Shown here piece by piece: positions 21,700 through 38,728 of a stretch of 64,000 nucleotides of DNA (its first letter is position 1; each line of letters opens with the position of its first letter). This DNA comes from Tigriopus japonicus (Eukaryota > Arthropoda > Copepoda > Harpacticoida > Harpacticidae), in the NCBI GenBank assembly GCA_010645155.1, contig CM021316.1, forward strand, positions 4,847,341 through 4,911,340. The letters run 5' to 3'. Both the position numbers and the translations under genes were made by a program. The notes under the pieces are model-generated. The model made no database searches, had not been told where the DNA came from, and was given only the letters and a program-made list of their open reading frames with translations.

Positions 21700-24600
21700 T
21701 CATTTCCTGTAAACAGAAACCTCGTATCCAAATAGTTGCTCCTCCGCATTAGAGATGATGCCACAGAGAGATCGAATTTGTTTGTCATGAACCATGAACC
21801 CTAGACTGAATTCGGCAATTTCTTCTTTAGAACGATGAATGGAGATTACCTAGGTAGTATCAAGACAATTTTCAGATTGTGTTCGTGTAGAATCTACGCA
21901 CAAAGTGGAACAATTTCCCGCTTCACCTGTCCGGTATAGCTCCTTTGAGCGGAGTATCCAAGATCAGCAACTTGTCCGTACTCGTCTTCTCTAAACAATT
22001 GAATAGTCGTCTGATATTTCTCCGCATCTTTTTCCGATCCAATGATATATACCCACAAATGCCAATCCGGCGGCACTCGCATACATTCCAAGAAGAAGTG
22101 AAAACTGTCACAAATCAATTCGTTAGCCACCCAGGTCATTCTGGAATTGAAGCGTTAAAATAGAACTCAAAGCACTATTGTAAGTATTGTACTAGTACAA
22201 AAGGAGGACACCCAAATAATGCCTTACGAGAAGGCAAACATATCTGGTTTGATTCCCTTGTGATTGACATGGATATCAAATTCAAGTTATTCTAAGAACA
22301 GAAAAACATGATGTAGTTCGAGAAATGACTTCTGTTTTTGTTCAAATTGCTTTCTTGCCAATCGTCCTCGCTCTTGAGACGATATCAGCTTTTGCAATTG
22401 ATGCGCTTGACGCTTTAATTGGCTGTGCAAAAAGAGGTTGGCGACAGATCGTCTCCGAGCTACTACTAGATAAATCGAGATCATGTGGCCAAAAAAAAAC
22501 TGACTCGGCTCATGCTTCGAACATGTTGAATGGATGGACGGTAACAACTTTTCAAAGACATGAAGAACTTAGTTAGCTAGCTATGATCTCAACTACAGAC
22601 AGCATTTTGATTCGATATTGCTGATGTGACATTTAGAATCTATCTGCGAAGTACATACGTGGACTTTGAGGGAGTGACTCATTCTACTACAAAGAAATGC
22701 AGAGCTGCTTAAACTGAATGGAGATTCCTGAACAGAAAAACGATCTGCATACCTTCTTAGGCAGTTTTCCTTGTTAGTTCACGTTTTTATTGTAATAAAA
22801 TGCTTTTGGATATGGTGAACTAGGAAAGGCTCCAAACGAAAATATCGATTATTTTCATGCCGAATGTGTGGATGTTTGTCGTTTCTCTAGTCGTTAGTAC
22901 TTCAAAATGTTCGATTTTCAAGTGTTCATCTCACATGGTCTATTCAATTGGAATTCAATACGTACCGAGTAGTCTTATAAAATACGGGCTCTTTGTCAAT
23001 ATTAACATAACTGGAGACAAGCTGGTTGGAGCTATTCCGACAAATGCGATCACGTCCTTTCTTGCTTCCGTCATGGTCGTCCTGTGTGAGACAGAAAGTT
23101 AAATTCCGCCTATTGAGTTCCTTTTTTTGCAAAAAAAAGTGACACAACTGTGCCAAGGAATCTATAACCTAGTTTAGTATTGTACATGTATATCAACTAC
23201 CTGCCTTCTAACAGACCTTGACGCAATTTTCTCTACTTAATTCTGATTTTCGGTGTCTTAAAAATTCAAGGTAGTTGCTTTAAATTTGGCAATATACGAG
23301 GGGTATACCAAAAAGAATGCAAACGACCTTGTAATTATTGATCCACACGACCACTTCATACACCGGGGTCGCCAATTTACCTTCAGTGAAATGGTATTCC
23401 CTTCTGCCTACCCATCTTCATATACCGGTTTTTCATTAAGAAGCACTGAAACGCGCCCCTGGCTTTTGTAACTGTGGATCAGGGTTGCAAATTAACCTCA
23501 AATTTGTGTTTGCTTGAGTTAGTTAGCAAAGCACAAAATCTCCATTAGGTGACCCTACCTTGCAACCTCCCGTGAAAAAACTTGCCCAAGCCCAGATTTC
23601 ATATCACGCACGCCATGCGCGACTTCGTTATTGCTTTGTTCGTCATGAGTTTACAATGTTGAGCCTGTGGGGACCCTTGTGAATCAAAAAGACAATTGAC
23701 CATTTTGACGATTCCATCAAAGGTTGCTCTTTCCTCTGGCATAGTCTAAAAGATCCTGGAGCCTTATTTGTGCCTCACAAGATTGCTGGATGAAAGGTGT
23801 CACTTTTTCGCTCTTCAAAAAACGAAGATCAAGGTCTTCAAGATACACAAAAGGTGCCAAATATTGGACTGCTCTTGTAATTCGGATGTGGCATTTTTTA
23901 ACCTTTGGCTGTTCCCATTAAGGAAAAACAAGTGAAAAAAATAACATCCAGGACCTGAGGGCCTCCAGAAAACTCCCGTAGGGGTCAGCAAAAACTACCC
24001 TCAAGATTCCTTTGCTACCTGCTTCAAATAGCAAGTGCAGCTTTGGAAATTGGTTAAATCTCGAGATTTAAAACATGTTCAGAAATAACTTTTTATTATA
24101 GGGTAGATAAATCTTACTGTTCTCAAGTTATTACACCATTTGTATTCTTTTTGGTACGCCCCTCGTATTAAACTTAAACTAATACACATTGAACCATAAT
24201 TTTAATTTCAAGCACTGCCTTCAAGCTAGTTTAAATACAATCAAAGTTGGAGAAAACAATACTCCCTATTAGAATAACTCGATATGAGATGACATTTACC
24301 ACTGACCAAAATAACAAAATGTACGATAAATACGATATGTACTCGTAATTTACTGCACCTCGTTGTAGACAGGGTGGGCATTTTTCGACATCGAGAGCAT
24401 TTTGGACACCCTANNNNNNNNNNNNNNNNNNNNNNNNNNNNNNNNNNNNNNNNNNNNNNNNNNNNNNNNNNNNNNNNNNNNNNNNNNNNNNNNNNNNNNN
24501 NNNNNNNNNNNNNNNNNNNNNNNNNNNNNNNNNNNNNNNNNNNNNNNNNNNNNNNNNNNNNNNNNNNNNNNNNNNNCAGGGGTGGACAAAATGTCCAAAA

Positions 24601-27600
24601 ATCAAATGCCCACCCTGGTTGTAGATGAATAGATCTCGATAGGAGAATAATGTACGTAGCTGCTGAGGGACAATACATTATATCCAACTTTGACTCTAAA
24701 CGGGAACTTACATCCAATGAAAACTGTTATTAAGATAAGAAGATCCAGAGAACACCTTGGTATGGAATGGAAACAGCAGTCTTTACTATTGTGTAAAGTT
24801 GATGCATTTTTTGGAAAATTCATCAATCATTGTAAAAGATAATTTTGGAGAAGAGTTTCTTCATTGGTTCAAGTGTGTGGTGAACTAAGACACTGCGAGT
24901 AATTCTATTTGTGAATTGAAACGACGGGACGGTTGAACCATACGGTTTTCAATCCAGTTGATCTTCATTGCACGTGCTACCTAATTATGGCTCAGTGTTC
25001 CGAATGGCTTTATGGCGAGTTGTTCCCCACAATTCAATGGGGAACAACTTAACTTTTATTGTAGTACACAAGTTTAGGTCCAGGGAAAAAGTATTTCGAT
25101 CCAAAGCCAAAAATTCATTCGTAATGCCGTGGGCTGCCCATCAATCCACTTAAAACATAAAATTGTATGAAATAAACAATATGGATGCGTTAAATGAGGA
25201 TCTCCAAAAAGAACCCTCTTTCACCCTTTATTGCAAAGGTTCTATAAACATAGGATTCATTTTGAATTACAAGAGTAAGGGCGATTACTGTAAAAGGTCG
25301 ATAAGGATCACATCAGTAAAGGGTTTTTTCTGTTCGATAGTCGACAGTTAGTTCGAAGGCATTGCAAGATTTTCAAAAAAATGCACACAAATATATTAGC
25401 AGGATGTGAGGCAAGTTTTAAAACTCTTTTTCTTTGGGTCTGGTCAAAAACCGCATTGGAATGAAATATTTGCTTGGCTTCTTTAACGTATGCTTTTTGA
25501 TTTTACACCAGCAAAAGAAGAGATAATTGATAAGAAAAAAACGTCATAAAACGATTGCTTATTTCCATAAATGATAAAAGGAAATAGATTCATTTTTAAT
25601 TTATGGAATCCAATTTTTTGGGAACAATGAACTAATATTTCCCGGAGCATGCTTTTTCAATGCCACATGTTTTAAAACTCTTTTTTGTTCTACTTTTTTG
25701 AACAATTAGTTACTAACAGCTCTCCTTTCTGGTGTTCGCTCGCGCCAATGCTCGAATTTTCGCACTAGACCCCTCAAAAGAAATCAATAATTTGGAAAGA
25801 AATACTTCATAATTTTCATAACAAACTTTTGAAATGGACAGGAATTGTTTGTCGAGGCTATGTGGTTTACGTATATTGTTGAGAGATTCCGTGTTAAGTG
25901 TCTGATCACGTCTATTTGCCTTAGTGAAACAAATAATGGCTGTACCGGTGATTCCAAATGGTTCAAGTTGATTTGTTAGCAAGATTGGATCTTCTTAGAT
26001 GAACCCATTCATTCTTCAGAATGACCATTGCTTTGTACAATATATACACTCTTGTATTTTGCTGCATATGGCAATTCCTGAGAGACATTCAGACTCTTCG
26101 TTGATTCAAAATGGATAAGTTGGACTTTGAAACATACGAATGGTTCTTTTCTGATAGAATCCTCTTTAAAAGAAGCGTCACTTCCTCTGAAACTAACTCG
26201 ATGCTTTTGTACATCAAACCTAAAAACTAAGTTGTTCACGGTGTATGAAAGAAGCACTGATTTTTTTTTCCCTTCTAACCAGATTAAAGGTGCGGTTACA
26301 CGACACATTTTACATCGCAGTTTGAGGTGAAGTTTGACATCACGGATGCACAATCTTGCAACCTCTTCTGGAGAACACCGTACTTGCTAATGAACTTGCT
26401 AATGGAAAATGTACAGTATATCTGTGACTTCGAAGTGTGTCTCGATCTGGGATATAAAACGCGTTGTGTAATCTAGCCTTTACGTGGGCAATTAACAGTC
26501 CATAGTCTTACAAACTAAATGGAGAAGGCATGCGGATTTTAAACCTATTAGGACTTCACTATCGACAAACCCTTTTGAAATTGTAAGAAGACAATGCTTT
26601 TTAGCGGTGTTTTATTGCTTTAAAACTTACGATTGTCAAACCGACGAATTCAAACTCTATGATTGTTGATTACCTTTTGATTTTAAAATCAAAACCTCAC
26701 GAGAAGGTTTCTTGATCGTGCATAATAATCATTTTGCCCTTTACATTGCGTAAATGTATATAGGAAATGTGCATTGCTTCTCTAATGCTAGCCCTCTAAT
26801 TTGAACGGTTCTTGGAGTAGTAGATCAAAGTATTAGTGTCCATCAAACATATTTCTTGTGGTGATTTGGATTATTGTGATAAGGTCTAATGCGTATGCAA
26901 AACTTGTTCTACTGGAGGGTATAGTGCCAAACATGGCCACTTTTATTAGGCCCAATTTTAATACCTTGAACCTAGTCTCAACCATACAATAGATTTTTGT
27001 CCATTTAGGCATTTACAAGACATAGAACTTGCAAGTAACTGACCTGAACATGATCAAGGAGCTTGGCAAATGGCGGTTTCATTGGACAAGTTAAGGAAGG
27101 ACATCTTGTGGGACGGTATTTACACTCACGATCTTCATGAAACTCCATACTGGGCAAACGATAGGGACATCCGGACGAAAAGAAACGACATCGAACGGCT
27201 CCAATGGTTGAAGCATCTGGTAGAAATAGGATTAACAGTATGGAGTATAAAACAAGGTTTTTCGTCCATTCAGTCCTCCAGTTGCCTATTTGAATTACCT
27301 GAGGGAGCCAAGGATACGGACTCGGGTTCTTCGTCTATACGCTCTAGATCTCGTTCCATTTTTCGGATCAACATTTCCCGGTCCTTGATGATTCTCTCTT
27401 TAGACTCAATTTGTCTTTGGTTGCGTCTCAAAAGCTCCTCGCGAAGATCAGCTTGTCGTTCCATTCGTTTTACATGATCCATAAGTTCAAGATAAGCAGA
27501 GATTACCTGAGCCGGGTTCAGACGCCTCAAATTAGATTCCAAATCATTTGGATGCACTTCCGGGCCCAATCCCAAGGTATGTAGACTAGTTGGGGATTCC

Positions 27601-28020
27601 ATGGCACTGGCGGGTCTGGTACTTGGTAATGGAGATGGGATATCTTCGCGATAACTACTCGTGGCTAGTGGGGATTCTCTGTAATTTCCATATTCGGATC
27701 GAGTCGTGATGGTGACTCGTTTTGTTTGTTGGCGATTTGGAATTTTTGAAACAAGAATGGAGCTCTCGGGATCTCCTTCTACGAAGAGGCCCTCTTACAA
27801 CATGGGTTGGACACAAAAAAAATCACTCCAACTTACCATTGGAATATGATGACATCATACTTTTAGGTCTAGGCGAGTTCCTCTCGTCCTCTGAGTTGCT
27901 GAAACTGTTCCTTGGATTCAAATACGGACGAGAAGCTCTTGGGGAAACGGGAGACATTGGTCTTGGTGATTGATCCGAGGTTGAACACTCACGGTCCAGC
28001 TCACTAAAGGCAGGTCTCAT
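21700..28020 (-). CDS. RING-less SIAH-like protein: coiled coil, SIAH zinc finger, Sina TRAF-like domain
   Basis: Six exons join in phase: 28020..27837, 27793..27299, 27216..27044, 23081..22966, 22140..21927 and 21849..21700 (stop 21700-21702), giving 443 residues. Residues 1-145 are Ser/Pro/Arg-rich and probably disordered. About 150-216 is a strongly charged coiled coil (RQIESKERIIKDREMLIRK). Residues 236-289 match the double zinc finger of SIAH/Sina: C-x6-C (CRFFSSGC), FHEDREC, CPSLTC, LLDHVQDDH; the last His comes from exon 4, which supports the splice. About 300-443 fits the Sina TRAF-like beta domain: WHLWVYIIGSEKDAEKY (family: FFAIVQLIGTRKQAENF) and SIHRSKEEIAEF. No RING was found before the finger; the coiled coil occupies that place. 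Without a RING it may act as a substrate or adaptor subunit, not as a ubiquitin ligase (inference). Intron 3 is about 4 kb and carries two transposons and the assembly gap. The start could be further upstream if an earlier exon exists. Confidence 0.82.
23297..24166. mobile_element. Non-autonomous mariner-type element (870 bp)
   Basis: Ends cgaggggtataccaaaaaga (23297 on) and its inverted counterpart ending at 24166 (reading cgaggggcgtaccaaaaaga from the other strand) form terminal repeats of about 30 bases, each bordered by TA (23295-23296 and 24167-24168). No transposase frame was found inside. It is inserted in intron 3 of the SIAH-like gene. Confidence 0.75.
24370..24617. mobile_element. 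hAT-type element with perfect target duplication, interrupted by a gap
   Basis: The 8-mer gttgtaga occurs at 24362-24369 and again at 24618-24625. Between them the ends cagggtgggcattt and its inverse complement (aaatgcccaccctg) are terminal repeats, and the arms continue inward as inverted repeats (tttggacaccct facing caggggtggacaaaatgtcc) up to the N run. The real length is unknown because of the gap. Confidence 0.8.
24414..24576. other. Assembly gap (163 Ns)
   Basis: A run of N. It lies inside a hairpin-forming transposon, which may be why assembly failed here. Confidence 0.99.
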
Positions 28021-29073
28021 CCCTCTAGTTATACGTTTGAGTGCATTAGTACATTCCACGAAAAAAAAATATCCAAGCCACACTGGGAATCCCTGGTTTC
28101 GTCAGGACGGGAGAGACCTCTTTTTCCGCTTTGTAGAGATTCTGTTCCTCAATAATGAAAGCAATACACACTTGTTTGAGCAAGTCTGTGAATCTATTAT
28201 TAGTCTACATACTAGTCGTGCTAGTGATGTGAACGCCTGCCGGGCGGATTCATTGGTCTAGTGTTGCCTTATCCTGTACCTCCAGGATCAAGCCTCCGAA
28301 TATGTTCGAGTGTCAACCGAATTTCTATTGTTTACCCAACCTTAGAGAGTGGGGCTACGATGTCATGTCATACTGACACAGAACATCCTGTGTGCCAACT
28401 AAACTTAGCACAGAGCACCGGGACGCACATACCGTCATGGACAAAGGATTCCACGCATTTTGCATTTGGGGCAAGCTTGTTGGCTGGCTGCAACGATTCA
28501 CTCCCATTTGTTTCCATGAAAGAACCAGGCACACTTCCCCCTTCAAAAGAGAGCTAGCTTTGATCTGAAGGCCATTTTGCCCATGTATCACATGTTGACA
28601 CAAAAAAACGACATGATCATTTGAGGCGGCAGGCGAATGAATTTGTAGTTTCTCATTTTGAAAATTGGAAGTACAGTTTTATTACTGTACATTTGAACTA
28701 AAGAACAATGTCGTGACACAAGTTATTCTACTAGTTGGAAGCACAGGATAATTAGTTTGGGCGAAAGTCATAAGCTTGTTGAAATCATGTTAGGCAAAGA
28801 AGTCTAGGACGACTTTCACATTGCATCAGAAAGAAATACAATATGCCCACTTTCTTTGCGAGCAATAGGAGACATTGAAAAAGAAGTACAAATTGTCATT
28901 TTGGTGAAAGAATTTGATCTTGGTTGATGTATGGCGAGAACCTCGTGAAAGACACCGATGTCTTACTAAATCAAGTGAAATGAGATCAGGAAGACATAGG
29001 TTACGTTGGTTTCATTTTTGCCTAGGCTCTTGAATAGGCTGTTTCCTTCTCTAGATCCTAGAACGTGATGTTT
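28021..29073. other. Intergenic between Mad and the SIAH-like gene
   Basis: Should hold the Mad 3' UTR and the promoter/5' UTR of the SIAH-like gene. A possible acceptor 'aactag' lies just before the ATG at 28020, so a 5' UTR intron is possible. No other gene seen. Confidence 0.5.
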
Positions 29074-33590
<4,517 letters not shown>

Positions 33591-33650
33591 TATTTATATA
33601 TATATTATATTATTATTATATTATTATTATATTTATTATATTTATTTATA
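33591..33650. repeat. AT-rich simple repeat (tat/tta)n
   Basis: A run of ta, tta and ttta units that marks the left end of the LINE remnant. Confidence 0.85.
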
Positions 33651-33771
33651 GAGCTTAAAGCTCTCGAGTTCTCTTGGACCCAAAAGCCCTTGATGGCCTC
33701 AAAAGCATCTTGACCTGTGACATCCAGATCCTCCAATCAATTATCCTGACTGTCAATGCCAGTCTCATCAA
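33651..33771 (-). mobile_element. LINE remnant, segment after the endonuclease-RT linker
   Basis: The minus strand reads DETGIDSQDN, stop, LEDLDVTGQDAFEAIKGF, which continues directly from the segment that ends at 35166. It corresponds to the region just before the reverse transcriptase in CR1/Jockey-type non-LTR elements. The reverse transcriptase itself is missing; the element is dead. Confidence 0.65.
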
Positions 33772-35165
33772 TAGAGCCCGGATTTGAACTTGAAAATTTG
33801 ATCAATTAATTTTTCAATTTTTTGGCAAAATTTGACAGAATTCAAGTTTTTTGACTTTTAGGGAAAATGTTCAAGTTTTTTCACATTTTCATTGAAAAAA
33901 GACTTTTTACTCAATTTTTGGGTCAAAGTTTTGCAAGACTAAATTATTTTGGACGTTTATGAAATCGCCTCTTTCCACAAATTTACGTATTGACTTGAAA
34001 TTCTTCTTCCATGGAATTTTTTCCCAAGCAAACTATATTTACTTTTAGAAAAAGTGGTTTGTCACATGCTCTACCACTTTGCAATCTAGGATCAAATACA
34101 AGTTGATCACTGTAACACACATCTATGCTTTTCTAGAAGTACTTTTGACTAAAATCAAGCTGGTTAAGGAAAAAAGTTAACGTCTTGAAAACAATGTTCA
34201 CTCTCGAAATCACAAACAACCCTTTTGATAACTCTGATGAAATTTGTTAAACATTTCTACCATCTTAATTTAACTAGTGAGGCGAATTGGTAAAATGAAT
34301 GGCGATTTTTCTCCCAACAAATCAGGACCCTAAGACAATTGCACAAAGAAATGTTTTCAAAACAATTTAAGAAACATAAGTTTACAACTTACGAAATACA
34401 AGTTTTACTTGTATTTGCAAACATTTCAAAAAGTTAATCTTATGACTCAATCTTTACCCATTCCTCCAATACGATGTCTCCTTTGATACAATAAACCTTT
34501 CAACCATGAAGTTTTCTATGCTGGCCAGAAGATTCACTGCATTGTGAGTCTATTGTAATACATTTTCCATTTACTATCAAGAAAACATACCTTTCATTTA
34601 AGCCCGATTTTTCTTTTGAAGTTTGTCAAGTAAGGCTCCATTTTTACTTCAAGCACGTACTTACTGATGTTTTCACGTCAAAATATTCAGATTTTTTTTT
34701 TTGTTTTTCCCAATTAAAGTCAATTATTTTATGGTTTTGATCAATGGATTAGTCTGGCCTAGGTTTGTGACAACTTTTTTCTTCTTTCCGCTGGGGCCAA
34801 CTTCCTTGTCTCCATAGTAGTAAAATGAGCGAGTTCTTTCATTCAAACATGTCTACGAAGGCTTGTAGATGGCCGATCACACAAATGAGCACAAATCTTC
34901 AAAAGTCCAAAAGTCCACAAAAGTCCAAGAGGTAGATATATGCTGTGAAAGAATCATTTTGAAGAAATGTTGTCAAAATATTGAGCACATGTTTGGAACA
35001 AAGCACTTGCTCATTTTACTACTATAGAAACAAGGAAGTTGGTCCCAGCGGAAAGAAAAAAAAGTTGTCACAAGCCTGGGCCAGACTAATCCATTATTTC
35101 CGATTTTCATCAAATTTCAAATCAACATTTTGGCCAAAAAAAATCAAGTTCAAATCCGGGCCCTA
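33772..35165. mobile_element. hAT-like non-autonomous element inserted in the LINE (1394 bp)
   Basis: Terminal repeats tagagcccggatttgaactt and tagggcccggatttgaactt (the latter read from the right end) are flanked by the perfect 8-mer duplication ctcatcaa (33764-33771 and 35166-35173). No long ORF. The ends match those of the 155-bp MITE at 9707. An internal palindrome occupies 34745-35093. Confidence 0.82.
34745..35093. repeat. Internal foldback of the hAT-like element
   Basis: About 110 bases (34745-34858) recur as the inverse complement at 34985-35093, for example ttgtgacaactttttt...ctttccgctggg facing cccagcggaaag...aaaagttgtcacaa. By eye the match is near 88 per cent. The part between arms contains short 'aaaagtccaa' repeats. 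Confidence 0.8.
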
Positions 35166-35373
35166 CTCATCAACAACATTACTAGCGTCATGTCCTGCTA
35201 TTCCTACCCTTTTTGGAATCAAATATACACTTGAGAACTGATCTCCAAGCATATTGGCCATAACCTCACTATCATCGACGGTTTTACCGTTGGCCTCAAA
35301 AGGTCCTACTAGATGCTTCATTTTTCTCTTTGTGTTTGCAAAAGAGAAATACGCTTTTGGATTAGTCTTAAAC
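35166..35373 (-). mobile_element. LINE remnant, linker segment
   Basis: The minus strand reads KTNPKAYFSFANTKRK, VDDSEVMANMLGDQFSSVY and ASNVVDE. This is the typical linker between endonuclease and reverse transcriptase in CR1/Jockey-type LINEs. Confidence 0.8.
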
Positions 35374-38300
35374 TGGACGTCTCGAGAACGACTCACCAAG
35401 GTGTTAGGATGAAGAAAAATGAGAAGAATTGGAGCAAAAGGTGTTGGTTTTAATTTATCTGTGCAATGGACTATACAGTCCTAAAAGGTGCAAAAATATG
35501 GAATTGTCACAGTGATCAAAATTTTGTGCTTTCAATTCACTTGCCATTTGCATTGAGCATTTCTTTATTTGTAACTTTTTTCTTTATTTTAAATTGTTCA
35601 TACATTTTACTTGCTGGTTGTATTTGTCAAAAGTTAAGGTCCCTTGTGGTGACCAATGTTGTTAAACAGAATTTGTCTAGAATTGTATATTGTCCTTTCA
35701 TGTAAAACAGATGATGGCTTAGCAATGTTGATACAATTATGCCTAACATAACATTGCTCCATCAAGATCAACAAGTCAAGATGAGCAAATAGAAGTCAAC
35801 AGTGTGTTCAATCTTAAGCCCTCCATCAAATGTTTGGTTTGGAGGCTGTTCCCTGTTTTACTTATGATACAAAAATATTGGACAATCTATCAAATCCAGT
35901 TCACTTTGAAACAACCTTTTCACATAAAGTTTAAAGTTTCATCAACTTTTTCAGAACATTAAAAGAAACATCATTGTCAGCCAGCTTTGGTTTTGAAAAA
36001 TTCCACTTTGATGTTAGTTTTTGTGATTACAACTATCATAGTTTCTCGAAACGTTTATACATTTGCGAGTAGGATGTGCTTCTGATGTGTTCCAAGGAAA
36101 ATTGCTTAGTCCTTTATTCCTTTCACCAAGATTGGAAAAATACTTAAGGATAAATGCAAAGACTGTCTATCCTCTGAAAACAATAACGCTGATGAATTAG
36201 ACCACAAATGCAACAAAAATTAGGGGAAACTATGCCCTGGAAGGATATAGTGCTATATATTCTAGTGCATTAAGCAAATGTAATGAAATACTTCTTGTTA
36301 AAATATACCTAAGTAAACACATATATAAACCAATGTTATCAAACACGTTGTAAAATAGATGAGAAGGAACAGGAAATAATTTGTTGCAAACTTGTCTATA
36401 TTATGTGAAATAATAGATTGGCAACAAAAAAATCGCACGGTTAAAATCAACCATTCAGGAAGAAAGATGCAAATAGGACTACAATAACCTTCCCCTTAGC
36501 AGGTAAAATGGTTAGATAGTATTTCATGCAACAAGAAAATAGGAGAATTTTATGTTCATAGTTAAACAGGATCATTAAGAATGAGCTAACTCAGGAACCC
36601 CTGAAAGGGGTGGACACGAACTCCGATTTTTGAAAAAATGGTATGAGGCCGAGGCTATATTTTGAAACAATGTCATTCATTCCTTATTAACGAGTAAAAC
36701 TGTTGAACATGCATCTTGAAAGAATTCAGTCAAACTTTTTGTGTTAATATTTATTGACTAATTGTTCTTCACCTTGATTTTAGAGGTCCCAGCACTCCTT
36801 TTACTCGTCTCATGAACGTTTGACATTCAGCTCTCCAAAGGATTTTTATTCCTCTTAACAATCAGGAAAATACATAAATGGAATCTTGCTTCACCCATTA
36901 GTCCAACTTCTGTGATACAATGCCAAATAGAAGTATCTGTGGTGATATCTGGAGGTTACTCCTCTTCCATCCTCTACAACACCTCCACAATGGAGGAACC
37001 ATTTCCATAGGAAAATGAAAGAACAAGAATGGTCTCATTTTGAAAGAAAATGGAGTCCAAGTCGGAGATGTTGTTGGTTGTAACTATTGAAGGGCACTTT
37101 TGACGGTTCTGGATCAGATCAGCCATCTGATCCGGATTGGAATTGGAACAAAGGCAATCACGACGTCCTTGACAAAACAAGTGAAAAACATGAGGATTAA
37201 ATCCTGGATTGTGGATTTGATTGAAAATGTTTCAAGTCTTGGGGCTCAAGAAGGTCAGGACCACGCAGGACTGGGGCTAAGGGTCCTTCAGGGCCAGAGG
37301 ATCATGTCTTTTCATAGCAGGGATAGGCTCTACGTGCTTGATAGGGTTTGATTGATCTTCTTAGTTCTTAGATCCCTTTGTCCAGGAATTAACAATCAAA
37401 TTGAGTCAAAAAATCCACACAATTCAATCTTGGTGGGAGCATTTCATTCTCAAGACTTTGAGAGGATCCATGTAACCCGGGTTAGACTGTCAGATCACCA
37501 ATTTGGGCTGACTGAGTCGAAAGGCAAATCAAAATATTGAGCCCATCCATTGCTAGTAAGCACACCTGATATGTTTTGAGTTCATCTTAATTTGTTCTTC
37601 ATTTGATGGAATTCTTGACACTGAGGACTTCCTTCTTTGTTTTATGTGGACCTCAATGCGAACGCAGATTCCTCTTGGAAAGGAACCAAATTTACCCCAG
37701 AAACTCTCCTCTGGATCAAAACGGGGATTTTTATCGCGCTCATCCATTAGACAACTTGAACAACCCAAGAATATCTTACCTGTCCTTGAATTATCCTGAA
37801 CTAAAAGACACAACCATATAATAAAAGAAATTCGAGGATGGAACATCATTTATAGAACAATGCCAAGGTGACACAACCTAAAACAAACTTGATTTCATAC
37901 AAAGTTTGGCATGTGTTAGTTAAGTTCAGGATAATACATGGATGGGTTCAATTGTAAGTTCAAAGATATTAATAAGACGTTCAAATCGGATAATAGATAA
38001 GCTCGGAAAACCCGGCTATTTTGTTGTTGATAATTCAAGGAATGGTAAGATATTCTTAAGTTGTTCAAGTTTTGTAATGGATGAGCATAAAGAAACTCCC
38101 CGTTTTGGTCCGTGGGAAAGTTTGTTCTTAATCCTTTTGCGGAAAAGAGGAATTTGGGCTCGGATTCCGGTCCATACTTCCGAAGGTTGTAGCAGGTAAC
38201 CTAGTCATCATCAGATTTAATTTGATCACTTTGATCGTCATCTTGTAGAAAAGACACCTTGTGGGGGGGTTCATTCGCACTCCATGATGTGGTCATTCAT

Positions 38301-38728
38301 TCATTCACTATTTCATTCACTCGTTCTTGGCTGAACTTAATGTCTTCGAAACACCCACATCAGACTGATTTTGGGGCGTGGGGTTGACCTTTACCAAGGC
38401 TAGAACTTGGCTGGACCCGCTTGAAACACAGAAAACCCCGATTGGCACACTATCTTTAGGAGTCTTGGTCGATTTCCGTTTGATTTTCCACTCCCAACAT
38501 GGCCGTTTGTACTTCTTGTTTACTTACGAACTCTCGGCCTCATCCGTGTGAGGTTGCGAGCTAGGAAATTCCGCGAGTTCGTATCCAGTATTTATACTAT
38601 TATATAGGTTATCCCTGGCTAACTACACCAAAAAATGAAAAACTTGCTTCTTTGCTTCATTCCTTCCTCTAGCCAACCAAGCGGTCACCTCAATTTTCCG
38701 TACGACATCCAGGGTCTAGATATCTATG
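35374..38728. mobile_element. 3.36-kb insertion in the LINE, type unresolved
   Basis: The LINE coding sequence EVK|TNPKAYF is interrupted here. The flanks gtcttaaac (35365-35373) and gtcttaacc (38729-38737) match at 8 of 9 bases, so this is an insertion with a 9-bp target duplication, as for Mutator-like elements. Clear terminal repeats were not found. Inside, about 155 bases at 37640-37797 recur inverted at 38029-38190. Both copies are open and encode similar peptides (DNSRTGKIFLGCSSCLMDE and DNSRNGKIFLSCSSFVMDE) of no family I recognise. Confidence 0.6.

Noticed and set aside
21894..21926. Read-through of the SIAH-like exon 5 to the stop at 21894
   Set aside because: A good donor (cag|gtgaag at 21927/21926) leads to exon 6, which supplies the expected end of the TRAF-like domain.
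24241..24826. ORFs running through the N gap
   Set aside because: Their length comes from the Ns; the flanks are transposon arms.
27270..27602. Coiled-coil ORF ending at the stop codon at 27270 as a complete protein end
   Set aside because: A donor at 27298 (gtaatt) and acceptor before 27216 join it in phase to the zinc-finger exon, which gives a far more meaningful protein.
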